Under the pieces are notes generated by a model. It saw only the letters and a program-made list of their open reading frames with translations. It had not been told where the DNA came from and did no database searches. Shown here one piece after another: positions 20,565 to 31,760 of a stretch of DNA of 64,000 bases (position 1 is its first letter; each line of letters begins with the position of its first letter). Made by a program: the position numbers and the translations under genes. Source of the DNA: Batillaria attramentaria (taxonomy: Eukaryota > Mollusca > Gastropoda > Batillariidae); contig JACVVK020000340.1 of the NCBI GenBank assembly GCA_018292915.2, positions 124,501 to 188,500 on the forward strand. The letters run 5' to 3'.

Positions 20565-20870
20565 ATCAGCCACCGGATGCCAGCGACCCTTCCCATCCCT
20601 CCACCTCCTATCCCTCCACCTCCCATCCCAGTCCCCTACCCCTCCCAGTCCCAGTCCTAACCTCCCCACCCCACCATCTCCTTTTTCTTTTCTTCTATTC
20701 CATGCTGTACCTTCTTGTACAGTTGCTTCTTCCCCCCCCCCCCCCCCAGTAGGGCCCCTGATGTCATATCTGACATACTCAGGAATGGTATCAGTGGGCA
20801 GTGCAGCACCAATGTTGAGTTCAGAAACTGTTGGTCTTTTGGTAAATAAAATTCCTTTGCTCGCGTTATT
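20565..20870 (+). ncRNA. Terminal exon with poly(A) signal
   Basis: The acceptor is TTTGATGTCCTACAG. The exon holds a CCTCCCATCCC-type pyrimidine-rich repeat, a C-run near 20733-20748 and AATAAA at 20845-20850. Confidence 0.5.
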
Positions 20871-22663
20871 TTTGTCTGTTCTTAAAATCAGTTTTTGGCT
20901 TGTTCATGTTTCCAAATTTCCACATAGGCCATTACAATTTTGGGTAGTTAGGCAAAAAGTAAGACTCATGTTGTTCTGTAATGGCCTTTCACTGTTCTTT
21001 GGTGCTGCACTCATCTGTTGTGAGGAAAAATTCTGCATTCTGCATCATTTAAATCGTCAGAAAAAAATCTGCTGTCAGATAGTTAAAAGGCCTAGGTGCC
21101 TATCAAAATGATAGTGCTTTAGACCCATTACCAAATTCCCTTTCATGTATCTCTTTGGCTTTTGTAAGCGCATCTCTCTGGCTTTTGTACAAATCTTCAA
21201 AATTCATGATACTTTTATAGGAATACTACAGATTAGCCAGTCTATTTGCTTTTTCAGGGTTATGTGGTTGTTTTATTTATTTTATTTTTTTTTTGGGGGG
21301 GAGGGGGGGTTGGGGGGGTGTGTGCATGCTTTACATTGTCATATCAAAGGGGGGGGGGGGGGGGGGGGGCAACAAATGGACTGGCTATTGTACTGCAGAA
21401 TTTTCCCTCACAACAGGTGTGCAAGTAATGTTTCAGTGTGTGTGTACAGTTTATTCTGACATATACTTTGAAAAGAGACATCAGTTAAATTTTTCTTCAG
21501 GCTTTTTCTTTCGGTAAACATGATTTATGTGATATTCAACAAATTCAGTTAGTTTTTTGCATTTTTATTTTTATTTTTAATTTTAACGAAGTCAGAAAAT
21601 GTTTGTGGTAAAACTTGTTTGTGGTCAAAATTCATGATATTACTGAAATTAAATGTGTGTGGTCACCTTCAGTATTACATACATACCGGTAAATCAGTAG
21701 TATGCTTCATGGCACTTAGGCTCTTTTGCCAAACTAGATTTGTTTCTGCGTTTTGTTTTCATTCTCTATTGCACAGCGCTGCCATGTCATGGCAAAACAC
21801 AGTAGGTCCATGTCATTTTGTTGAAAGAAAGGAAGAAAGAAAAAAAAAAGTTTTGTTTTGCAGTTACAGTCCCTCTTCAGTGAAAATGCACAGTTGATGA
21901 GTAGTTTTATTTGTACGCCCATACTTGCAAACGACATTTAAAAAAATACAAATTGTAGTACGTCGCCAAAAGCGAGAAAAATCCTAGTTAGAGACCGAAC
22001 CTTCCTAATGCAATGCCTTATGGCAGCATGCCTCGAACACTTCATTTTTTTTTAACGATTTGATGTCTTTAAAAAAAAGGAGAGAAAAAGAGACAGTAGA
22101 CAGAGACAAAAGACCGCCAAAAAAAAAAAAAAAAAAAAAAAGGAAAAAAAAGAAAAAAAGAAAAAACAAGGAAAAGAAATAAAGAAAATTGTAAAAAGGC
22201 GGGGGTGGAGGAGGGTATTAAAAAAAAATTCAAAAAATGTGCAGTTGTTAAAATGCAAAGCAATCGGATTTTTAGGGCAAAATCTTTGCCAGCTGCTTTG
22301 GTTTTTCTTGCAAGTCATCCCACATTTTCCTAATTGCACTTTCTAGAAATTTCTACAGTGGCTTCAATTCCACATAGTTAAGAACTGTAATTTGTACATG
22401 TATTTGTGTTTTGTCAAATCACACCAAAGCGATTGACTAGGGGGGGGGGGGGGCAATAGATCCTTCCGGCAGCTCATTTAGTATTTCACATTACATGTAT
22501 ATGCATTCTTCGTCAACAGGTTTAGTACCAAGACCCTAGGGACCATGTAATACTGAAGGTGGCCTGAATGTCAGAATGAACTGTGCACTTATCTGGTTAT
22601 TAGGTTTAAAGATGCAGCTTTTTAAAATTATCATTTCCAAGTATTATATGTTGTTTGTTCGTT
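20871..22663. other. No supported gene; homopolymer-rich
   Basis: T-run and G-runs at 21284-21320, a G20-type run at 21350-21369, A-rich sequence at 22070-22160 and G-run at 22441-22453. The piece at about 21140-21245 (TTTCATGTATCTCTTTGGCT) is related to 24205-24280 and 25305-25385. Confidence 0.6.
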
Positions 22664-23000
22664 TAAGAGGGGGGGTAGGGGCGTGGGCTAGCCCCCAGTG
22701 GGGCAGCACACGCACGCGCACTGGGGTGTGCCAGGGTGCGCCATCTCATGGTAGCTCCCAGCACTCCACCTCGCCGCGCGAGGGTAGGTCGTGCACTGGT
22801 CAGTCTCCCTGTCCGACCCCCGGCAGACCCCCCGGGATCCTCTGCCCCCCAGCACCACACCTGGGCGGTTCTGGTAGGTCCATTCTTCCTCTTGTCTCGT
22901 AACCATGGGGCCATGTCCCATTAGTGGAAGGTTTCAGTGCTGTGGTTGTGCTGTCTGGCTTGGCGGTGACAGATTCCCTTTTCTCCCAGAAAGGGACTTT
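22664..23000 (+). repeat. GC-rich dispersed repeat, left member of an inverted pair
   Basis: Begins GAGGGGGGGTAGGGGCGTGG and contains CCCCAGTGGGGCAGCACACG. It ends near CTCCCAGAAAGGGACTTTTG. The reverse complement of the same string order is found at 27930-28312. No coding evidence. Confidence 0.8.
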
Positions 23001-23829
23001 TGGGCTGCACTCTTTTTCAGGTTCTAGTATTGCTTTCAGAAGGTATGTGTTTGTGTGATGTGGTCTGGTTGTGTATCAGACAGCCAGAATGCACATGAGG
23101 GGTGCTTTCATCACCAGCATCATTACTTTTACACTGGGAAAACTTTTGTTCGCTTGGGAGACTCTTGGGGGCAAACACTTCGTCAGCCCCCAAGGGTAAA
23201 GAGGGGACACTTTGTTTTCATACACACACACCCCACCCCGAAGAAAAACAAAAACAAAAAAAAAGGAAAAAAACAAAGAAAACAAGTAAGGAAAAATAAG
23301 TTGTGCACAGGACTACAGAAAGCACTCAAAAAGAAAAAGAAAAAACAAAAAAGCCCCCACTCCACCCAAAGAAAAGCAACAACATCAACCCAAAAAAGCG
23401 CCAGTGGTCTCCCATTTGTCAACATCTTTTTGTGTTTGTGCATGGAAAAAACAAACAAACAAACAAACAAACGACAGTTCACAATATCAGCATATTCTGC
23501 GAGGGCCATCTGATGTCTGCAGTACGTACATTAAACCAGAGTCACCTTTTGGAGGTTCTCTGATTATTGTGGATTTCATTTATGTCAGTTAATGTTGCAG
23601 TCACACTACAATGTAAAATGTGTGACACTACATTTCTCTCTTCAACCTCCCTGCACTTTCCTCGCGGTCTGCAAGAGATAATGTACAAAATAAGTATGGC
23701 ATGTCCTGTGTCAAAAACCTGTTGAAGATCAGTTCCACTTTATCCTTTGTTGCCACACATTAGACCAGTTAGGCTGCTTTTTTACACTTGGACGTAATCC
23801 ACAGTCTAAGAAGATTTTAGACCATGTGA
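23001..23829. other. No supported gene; A-rich simple DNA
   Basis: A-rich tracts at 23240-23360 and (CAAA)n at 23448-23472. Confidence 0.55.
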
Positions 23830-24339
23830 ATTGAACAGTCTGTAGTGTTTCTGTTCCCATCTATGGCAAGTTTAGTTTCACTTGTCTTTTGGAGATTAGA
23901 AAGAACTGACAATCTTCCTATCTCTCTCTCTCTCCCCCCCCCCCCCCCCCCCACTACTTGGCCGGCCTCAGAAGGGACTGATACTGGTAGGCGTACACAT
24001 ACAAATATGGTCTTTGTTGCCTGGTTTTATTTGGCGAGAACTGCATGGTTTTCTTTGTCACTGTGCTGCTGTGTACACCACAGTGCCATCATTTCTGTAA
24101 TGGCTCTCTCACATGTGCAATGTGGTGACATCAGCTGCTTGCTATTACTAGCCCTCTGTGGCCTCTGCAGCCCTCTATGGCTAGTTTAGTTTCACTTGCC
24201 TTTCCCTTTCATGTATTTATTTTGCTTTTGTAATTGTATCGCTTTGGTTTTTCTACAAATCTTCAAAATTCATGGAATCTTTCATAGAAAAGGAAAATTG
24301 ACCACCCCTGCCACCACACCCCCCTCGTCCCCACCCCCC

Positions 24340-24413
<74 letters not shown>

Positions 24414-24502
24414 ACCCACCACCCTGCAACAGACTTCTACATACACATACCAATACATGCACACAGACATACCACCATCAACAACAACAGAAACCAATGT
24501 CT
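23830..24502 (+). repeat. Unit 1 of a ~1.1-kb tandem duplication
   Basis: Holds CTACTTGGCCGGCCTCAGAA, TTTCTTTGTCACTGTGCTGC, GCTGTGTACACCACAGTGCC and the CTTCAAAATTCATGGAATCT piece, then (CA)n at 24341-24410. Unit 2 at about 25030-25590 repeats all of these in order. Confidence 0.82.
24341..24412. repeat. (CA)n microsatellite
   Basis: Uninterrupted CA from 24341 to 24410, within unit 1. Confidence 0.98.
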
Positions 24503-25025
24503 AACCTTCCTATCTTAAAAAGACAGAAGTCTCATATACTGTTAGGGGTTGATGATACGAGAAAGGTAAGGCATCCTATCCGACGGGGATGGTTACCTCT
24601 CTCATTCATCTACCACTGTCACCAACAAAACCCAGTGTCTATCCTTCCCATATTAAAAAGACAGAAATCTCATATACTGTTAGGGGTTGATAACCTTCCT
24701 ATCTTAAAAAGACAGAAGTCTCATATACTGTTAGGGGTTGATGATACGAGAAAGGTAAGGCATCCTATCCGACGGGGATGGTTACCTCTCTCATTCATCT
24801 ACCACTGTCACCAACAAAACCCAGTGTCTATCCTTCCCATATTAAAAAGACAGAAATCTCATATACTGTTAGGGGTTGATAACCTTCCTATCTTAAAAAG
24901 ACAGAAGTCTCATATACTGTTAGGGGTTGATGATACGAGAAAGGTAAGGCATCCTATCCGACGGGGATGGTTACCTCTCTCATTCATCAACCACTGTCAC
25001 CAACAAAACCCAGTGGCTAACCTTC
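24503..25025 (+). repeat. 189-bp tandem array carrying a 68-nt hairpin
   Basis: AACCTTCCTATCTTAAAAAG starts at 24503, 24692 and 24881, a 189-bp period (three units, the last truncated). 189 is divisible by three, so a 279-residue open frame runs through it; this is an artefact. Each unit contains a near-perfect inverted repeat: 24547-24614, 24736-24803 and 24925-24992. Confidence 0.93.
24547..24614 (+). repeat. 68-nt hairpin repeat, copy 1
   Basis: 5' arm GGTTGATGATACGAGAAAGG then TAAGGCATCC; 3' arm GGATGGTTACCTCTCTCATT then CATCTACC. About 23-25 bp pair, with one 3/2-nt internal loop and a roughly 10-nt terminal loop. Other copies begin at 24736, 24925, 25595 and 27725. Confidence 0.85.
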
Positions 25026-25029
25026 TCAT

Positions 25030-25594
25030 TTTACAACTGACAACCTTCCTTACCGCACCCCCCCCCCCTCCTCCTCCTCCCTACTTGGCCTCAGAATGGA
25101 GTGGTATAGGCATACACACACAAATAGTCTTTATTGCTTGGTTTTATTTGGCCAGAACTGCATGGTTTTCTTTGTCACTGTGCTGCTGTGTACACCATAA
25201 TTCCATCATTTTTGTGATGGCTCTCTCACCTGTGCAATTTGGTGATGTCAGCTTCTTGTTATTATTTCTGTTGCCATCTATGGCTTGTTTAGTTTCCCTT
25301 GTCTTTCCCTTTCATGTGTTTCTTTGGCTTTTGTAATTGTATTGCTTTGGCTTTTGTAGAAATCTTCAAAATTCATGGAAACTTTTATAGAAAAGAAACT
25401 GAAATAGACCACCTCTACCATCACTCCCCTCACCCCCCCCCCCCCCACACACACCTCCCAACACAAACACACACACCACCCTCCAGCAGACTTATACATG
25501 CACACATACCATACATACTACCATCAACAACAACAAAAACCAATGTCTGATCTTCTCATCTTGAAAAGACAGAAGTCTTATATATACTGTTAGG
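25030..25594 (+). repeat. Unit 2 of the ~1.1-kb tandem duplication
   Basis: Same order of blocks as 23830-24502, ending with the CCATCAACAACAACAAAAAC lead-in to another hairpin copy. A C-run lies at 25434-25445. Confidence 0.82.
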
Positions 25595-25662
25595 GGTTGA
25601 TGATACGAGAAAGGTAAGGCATCCTATCCGGCGGGGATGGTTACCTTTCTCATTCATCAGCC
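25595..25662 (+). repeat. 68-nt hairpin repeat, copy 4
   Basis: As copy 1, with a GGCGG loop variant and one change in the 3' arm (TTACCTTTCTC). The distal stem is slightly weakened (TCAGCC). Confidence 0.85.
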
Positions 25663-25859
25663 ACTGTCACCAACAAAAACCAATGTCTAACCTTCCCTTT
25701 TTGTTTTATAACTTGTGAACTCCAAAAAACCCCAACAAACTTCATGCTAGTTCCAGTTGTCTCACTACTTGACCCCAGAATAGACTGTTTGGGCATACAG
25801 AAAAAAGAAAAGAAAAAAAGTTGGGCATACTGGAGATGGGCACACAGAAATTGCTCTGG

Positions 25860-26790
25860 CTCCTGCGACCTCCGTGGATTCCACTCATAACCGGGGAGGA
25901 ATACCACTGGAGAACCACCACAGGGTGCTCAGGTGCAATTAAAAAAAAACAAAAAACAGAACAACCAAAAATTGCCTAAAGTTTCAGCCTGTAACAGTAC
26001 CTATGGCTTCTGTAACCTCCGTGGATTCCACTCATAACCGGGGAGGAGTACTACTGGAGGACCATTACACGAAGTTCAGGTACAAAGAAAGAAAGAAAAA
26101 AAAAATCCAAAACTGTTTCCTAAAGTTATAGCCTGTAACAATACCTATGGCTTCTGCAACCTCCGTGGATTCCACTCATAACCGGGGAGGAGTACTACTG
26201 GAGGACCATTGCAGGAAGTTCAGGTACAAAACAAAGAAAAGGAAAAAAAGAAAAGCCAAAACTGTTTCCTGAAGTTATAGCCTGTAACAATACCTATGGC
26301 TTCTGCAACCTCCGTGGATTCCACTCATAACCGGGGAGGAGTACTACTGGAGGACCATTGCACGAAGTTCAGGTACAAAACAAAGAAAAGAAAAAAAAAG
26401 AAAATCCAAAACTGTTTCCTAAAGTTATAGCCTGTAATAATTATACCTACGGCTTCTGCAACCTCCGTGGATTCCACTCATAACCGGGGAGGAGTACTGC
26501 TGGAGGACCATTGCACGAAGTTCAGGTGCAATTAAAAATTAAAAAAAAAAAACAAAAAAAAACGTGCACTGCAAGTTTTGACAAAGAATAAGAGTTTGTA
26601 GGACATTCAGGTTAAAAAAAAAAAAGAAGAATCAAAAGTCAAAACGGTTGCCTAAAGTTTCAGCCTGTGACTGTACCTACTGCTTCGGTGACCTCCGTGG
26701 ATTCCACTCATAACCGGGGAGGAATGCTACTGGAGGACTATCGCAGGAAGTTCAGATACAATTTAATAAAAATATTAAAAAACAAAAACG
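25860..26790 (+). repeat. ~147-bp tandem array, six units
   Basis: TCCGTGGATTCCACTCATAA occurs at 25871, 26018, 26162, 26311, 26464 and 26694; spacing is 144-153 bp, then 230. Each unit continues CCGGGGAGGARTACYACTGG and ends in an A-rich stretch. The same core (TCCGTGGATTCCACCCATTA) is the 3' end of SINE family B, so the array may have grown from a SINE end. Confidence 0.9.
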
Positions 26791-26856
26791 CGCACTGCAA
26801 GTTTTGACAAAGAATAAGAGTTTGTGAGACATTCAGGATATTTGATGAGGAAGAAA

Positions 26857-26858
<2 letters not shown>

Positions 26859-26932
<74 letters not shown>
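26859..26932. repeat. (CA)n microsatellite
   Basis: Uninterrupted CA. Confidence 0.98.
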
Positions 26933-27724
26933 TCTTGTGATTCTGAACTTACTAGTAGCCGCAAAATAGTCTTTGTTGCTTCTGCGGCTTAAAGTCTTCA
27001 ATATTCATCCATGTTGATCTTTGACTTCTGGACACACAGTCAAGTCCAGTGTAGGATTTGTTGGAATGATGCATCCAGACTTTGAGGCAGAACTGTAATG
27101 TCTGACCTGATGTACAACACTTGGGACACTTCTTGTGCCCGTTCACTCCTCTCTATGCTTTCCAGCATACATTTTCTTCACCATCAAGCTTTCTCAATAG
27201 TGCAAGCTGTATGATAGTCGGTTGTTGCTTTGCAGCATTGCATGGTCTGTACACAGTTCTTTCAAGTCTTGTTGAGTCTTTGCACCATCTACTTCACTCC
27301 CACCATTGCAGTTTGTTCTCCCCACCAAACATGTGATTAGCAAAGGCACTTTTTCAGCGCTTTGAACATTGCATTCACTTAGAACTTGCTTTCCATTGTT
27401 GAGTCCATGCTTACCGGTACTCATTTATGAGCCACACATTTTTTTAAAAATCTAAATAAGTGAGTCCATGCATAACCGTGCAGCAGTCACCTCTTTGGCC
27501 CACACATAAACATTACAGAACCATGCATGTCCCCCTCATCAAGTGGGTGTGAGGGCGGGCTCCCAAAGCCTACAAAAGTTTCCCAGGAACGTTAAGTGCA
27601 GTAAAAGTATATATGATGCTTGTCTTGAATTCACTATCTCATGCACATTCTGGTGCATGCTCATAAAGTCATGCTGTAGTCTACTGCACATGCACTCAGC
27701 ATAGCTGTCTCATGTACTGTTAGG
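26933..27724. other. No supported gene
   Basis: Mixed sequence between the 147-bp array and the last hairpin copy. Confidence 0.45.
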
Positions 27725-27792
27725 GGTTGATGATACGAGAAAGGTAAGGCATCCTATCCGGCGAGGATGGTTACCTCTCTCATTCATCAACC
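27725..27792 (+). repeat. 68-nt hairpin repeat, copy 5, outside the arrays
   Basis: GGTTGATGATACGAGAAAGG through CATTCATCAACC, with all paired segments kept. It lies 2.1 kb from the nearest other copy, so the hairpin is dispersed and not only tandem. Only the part from about TACTGTTAGG onward resembles the other units. Confidence 0.85.
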
Positions 27793-27929
27793 CTTCACAG
27801 CATGTGGTACAGCTTTAGTGCTGAGTGGAATGTGCAGTAAACTACAGCCTGCCTTTGTGAGTTGTCTGGTAGTACAATTAGGCCCTTCCACACACACATA
27901 TACTGGATGAAAGGAATGCTGGAATCCTG

Positions 27930-28312
27930 GGAAGGGGTGCACAACCCAAAAGTTCCCTTTCTGGGGGACTAGGGACTCTGTCGCCTTCAAGTCGGCGCGG
28001 CACAACTGCAGTGCTGATTCCTTCCACTGGTGGGGCATGGTTCCACTGGTTGCGGGACAATGAGGAAGGTGGGCCACCAGAATCCACCCAGCGTGTGGAT
28101 GCTGGGGAAGGCAGAGGAGCGGGAAGGAAGGGTGAGGGGGCTGACCGGGGGCGGCGGGGAGATCTGGCCAGTGGCGGCCTCCCTTGTGCGGTGAGGTGGT
28201 GTGCTGGGAGAAACCATGGGATGGCACACCCCGGCTCATCCCAGTGTGCGCGCGTGTGCTGCCCCACTGGGGGAGAGCCCACGCCCCAACCCCCCTCCGG
28301 CGCGCTGGTAAT
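27930..28312 (-). repeat. GC-rich dispersed repeat, right member of an inverted pair
   Basis: On the minus strand it starts GGAGGGGGGTTGGGGCGTGG and continues CCCCAGTGGGGCAGCACACG, as at 22664. The middle differs in length. Open frames in this GC-rich block are shadows. Confidence 0.8.
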
Positions 28313-29350
28313 TATCATTGGCCATAGAATATGACATGATTGCAGTGTTTCTAGGGAGTTTTTCAGCGGTTTCTGAACTGCTGAAAAACTTAGTGTCGTT
28401 TGTTTCTGTTTTTCTAATGGTTGCTATTGCACGTTTCACTGTTGCAGATTTAGTGCAGAAACGCAAATCTTTCTGCAGAAAAACTGCAACATTGGAGAAA
28501 AACCATGCTAAAGTGACTGGAAACTATTTTGAGCCAGGCTGTGTATTGCACAATTTTATGCTGACTCATATTCAGTGAACTGTTATTCCTTGGGGAGGGA
28601 AAGGGGGGGGGGGGATTTCAGGGGGAACATTTGGAACATTTCCAAAAGTTTGTGTTTCAAAATTTATTTGTATTTCAGAATTTGTTTCACAAAACTCTCT
28701 TTAAACTGCTTATTTCAGAATTCATGTTTCAAAATTGATATTTCAAAATAAAAAAATTAGGATGCTTTCCTTGTCACTTTAGCCTGTATTTTTGTTGCTG
28801 TCACTAATAACATACTTGCCACATTTCTGCATTAAAAAAAAACCAAACCAAAAAACCCACAGCTCATCCGTTTAGTACTTTCTCTTTTTTTTTAACCTTG
28901 TTGAATCACTTTCTTCTTTTCACGTGTGTGAACGCATGATATTGCTGCATGTACGACATTTTCTCACTGCTTTTTGTGCTTATCGGTAATGACAACAAAC
29001 TAATAATCATGTAGTATAACTCCCTTTTCTCCTCTTCCTTCTCCTTGTACTGCTCCAGCCACAAATAACCACCGCTAAACTGTAATACTACAGAATTACT
29101 AATCATTTAGACATATATACGACATGTACATTTTTTCTTGATTTGATTAAAATCACTAACGTGTGCTACTAAACTTAATTACTCTCTAACAGTCTAACAC
29201 TGGTAGTCTGGAGGAATTCCTCATAGTTAATTCACTGTCATCTTGTCGTCTGTGGCCAATGATTGTGTGTTAGGGGTAGTAGGGGGTGGGGGGGATCCTA
29301 GTATTACCAGGTCACATTTGAAACACCACCAGAAACACCAATAGGCAAGG
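28313..29350. other. No supported gene
   Basis: A short frame at 28318-28578 is unrecognised. TTTCAGAATTT/TTTCAAAATT repeats fill 28650-28760. Confidence 0.45.
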
Positions 29351-29351
29351 G

Positions 29352-29353
<2 letters not shown>

Positions 29354-29420
<67 letters not shown>

Positions 29421-29535
29421 TGTGTGTGTGTGTGTGTGTATACACACATTTGTGAGTGTGTGTGTGCGTGTGTGTGTGTGCGTGTGGGTGTGTGTGTGTG
29501 TGTGTGTATGGGTGGGTGGGGACGTGTGTGTGCCT
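29354..29535. repeat. (GT)n microsatellite with interruptions
   Basis: GT from 29354 to 29438, then imperfect GT/GC blocks to 29535. Confidence 0.97.
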
Positions 29536-29969
29536 GCTTAAGAGAGAGCAGATGTGCATACATACAAAATTAAAATGGCCCTAACGCTAACGCTTTTATT
29601 TTTTGTCATAAAGGAGTTTTCTTCTATCGCACAAGATTTTGTCCACTTCAGATTAATAAATTGATCTTGGAAAAAGTAGCTTGATCCAGTCATTTGGCTC
29701 TCTTTTTTTCCTCAGTGTCTTTGTTTCCGAAGCAGATTTTTTTCCTGCTTAGAAGGAAATATTGCTAGATCCTTCAGAGATAAAAAAAAAAAAAAAGGAT
29801 TTCATTTAAGGAAAAAACTAAACTTTGAATGAAACAAAAATAAGATGCGATTTTAGAAAGCTCCTTTAAACATAGATTGCTAACTTAAACCTGGTGTTTC
29901 TGGTGCCGTGTATTTCCAATGTGTTTCTGGTAATAGTAGGATCCATGGGTGTGTTGTGTCGAGGCCAAA

Positions 29970-30237
29970 TTAAAACATAGGTTTGTTTTGGGTATCCTGA
30001 TGTTTTTTTTAATATATTTATTTATTTATTTGTTCATTATAGATTTCTCTCTTTATTTATTTGTTTCTTATTTATTTATTTTCTTTTTAATTTCTTAGTT
30101 ATTGTTTGTTTATTTAGTTATTTATTGTTTGTTTATTTATTTGTTATTTATTCATTCATTTATTTATTTGTTATTTCCCATTTATTTATTTATTTATTTA
30201 TTTGGGATGTCAGGATACCCAGAACCTATGTTTTACT
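29970..30237. repeat. Inverted repeat around (TTTA)n
   Basis: AAAACATAGGTTTG...GGGTATCCTGA at 29972-30001 pairs with TCAGGATACCCAGAACCTAT at 30210-30229. The interior is almost entirely TTTA/TTTG repeats (30014-30200). Confidence 0.75.
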
Positions 30238-31679
30238 TTGACCTTTGTTTATTCGTCATTCCTCCTGTCAGGGCTCCCAAACCTCTTTGAAACTGCAGAA
30301 ATTCATGAATTTCAATTATCAAAATTTAATTTCAATCATCAAAATTTAATCATCTTGGGTTTTCTTTATTTTATTTTTTTAATTTTTTGGTCCTTTTTCC
30401 AAGAATTTTTTTCTTTTCTTGAAATTGTTGAAAATTTATTGTACAGTGTAATTTTTTTGTCCGTTTTCCTTTTTTTTTTTTTCTCGCATCAACTTTATTT
30501 TGCTATTTGGTTTCTAAAGATTTCTTTGAATTTTCCTGGAAAGTTTGCTTTTGTGATTTTTAAGCCCTGACAGTTGTCTTTTCTCTCCTCTTTCCCTCTG
30601 TTTCCCTCCTTTTTGTGTTTCTCAGTCCTTTCTCTTCATAGTTTCCTTGCTGTCAGCTTCTCTTTTGCTTTTCCATCTTTTACTTCCAGATTGTAATCAA
30701 GCAGGCGTGTTCTGAAGATACTTGTACGAATAACGGTTTTTCTCGAGGTAGCGGTAACAACAAAATTATAGACCGTTTCATCTTTCTTTGGTGCATCGTT
30801 CTAGGAACATTTACATTGGGCATGCCAGGCTACAAACACCACTTGGCTTTAAACGTTGTGTTGCTCAACATCACTTGTCTTGTGTTTGCCCAGTCAGACA
30901 AAATTTAATTCAGTCGAAGATGTTGAACTCATATGATGTCGATGGTCATCATGCAGTACGTGTTGTAGACTAATACACGCTTTGAAATCATCTCAGCTTT
31001 GACTTGCAATAGAATTGCAAAAAATCTGCGTTTAAATTACAAAATTTCTTAATTATCCAGAGAAAAGTAGGTTCTGAAATCAGTTAATGGATTTTTCTGA
31101 TGCTTTTAACTTCTAAGGCAACCAGACCCTGGGAGCCATATGTGAGTTCGTACAGGTACTGCTTGCTTGTTTACATTCTTCTTTTATGCTATCTCGTGTT
31201 TCATGCTGTGTTCTTTGTCTGGAGGGGGTAGAGGTAGTCGTCTATGTGTTAACGTACCAGCGCGCCTTTTTACGTCTGGGGGACGTAGGCGTGTGCATGT
31301 GTGTGAGAGAGTGGATGCATGTGTGACTGACTGACTGACTGACCTGAACAACATTGTGTGCATATGTGACCAACTGACCAACGTCCTACAAGAGACTAGG
31401 AGAGGATGTGTGTCACCAGGGATCTTGATTAACTGGTACCAGGATCCCTGGTGTGGCCTACTGACTGACTTCAGACAAGATACAGTGAGTGTGGATGCAT
31501 GTGTGACCATTTGACAACATCAGACAGGAGGAGGGTGAGAGTCTGCGAGTGTGAGAGATTGCATGTGTGCATGTGACCAACTGACCATGACCATGACCAG
31601 AAACAGGGAGAAAGTGCCTGTGTGTGAGACAGACTGACTGACTGACGAGATGGAGACTGAGAGAGAGGTGTGTGTCTGA
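30238..31679. other. No supported gene; T-rich then TGAC-repeat-rich
   Basis: T-rich sequence to about 30700. From 31280 to 31660 a loose pattern of GACTGACTGAC and GTGACCAACTGACCA recurs three to four times. Confidence 0.5.
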
Positions 31680-31687
31680 GAGAGAGG

Positions 31688-31760
<73 letters not shown>
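31680..31760. repeat. (GT)n microsatellite
   Basis: GT from about 31691 to 31757. Confidence 0.98.

Larger units (their letters stand above)
17684..20870 (+). ncRNA. Spliced, probably non-coding transcript with tandem-duplicated exons
   Basis: Ordered splice-site pairs suggest exons at about 17684-17789, five array exons (17899-17995, 18318-18404, 18732-18819, 18975-19065, 19280-19369), then 19567-19697, 19818-19936, 20152-20345 and a last exon from 20565. AATAAA at 20845-20850 gives a plausible end near 20870. All three frames of most exons contain stops, and exon lengths (97, 87, 88, 91, 90 bp) break any shared frame. The last two exons alone keep one frame open (ending ISHRMPATLPIPPPP and a few residues more), but the exon before them stops it. 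A long non-coding RNA is therefore favoured over a coding gene. The 5' end is not located. Confidence 0.6.

Noticed and set aside
24497..25336. 279-residue open frame with a 63-residue repeat
   Set aside because: The 189-bp tandem unit is divisible by three, so any open frame persists. The unit contains a hairpin and is non-coding.
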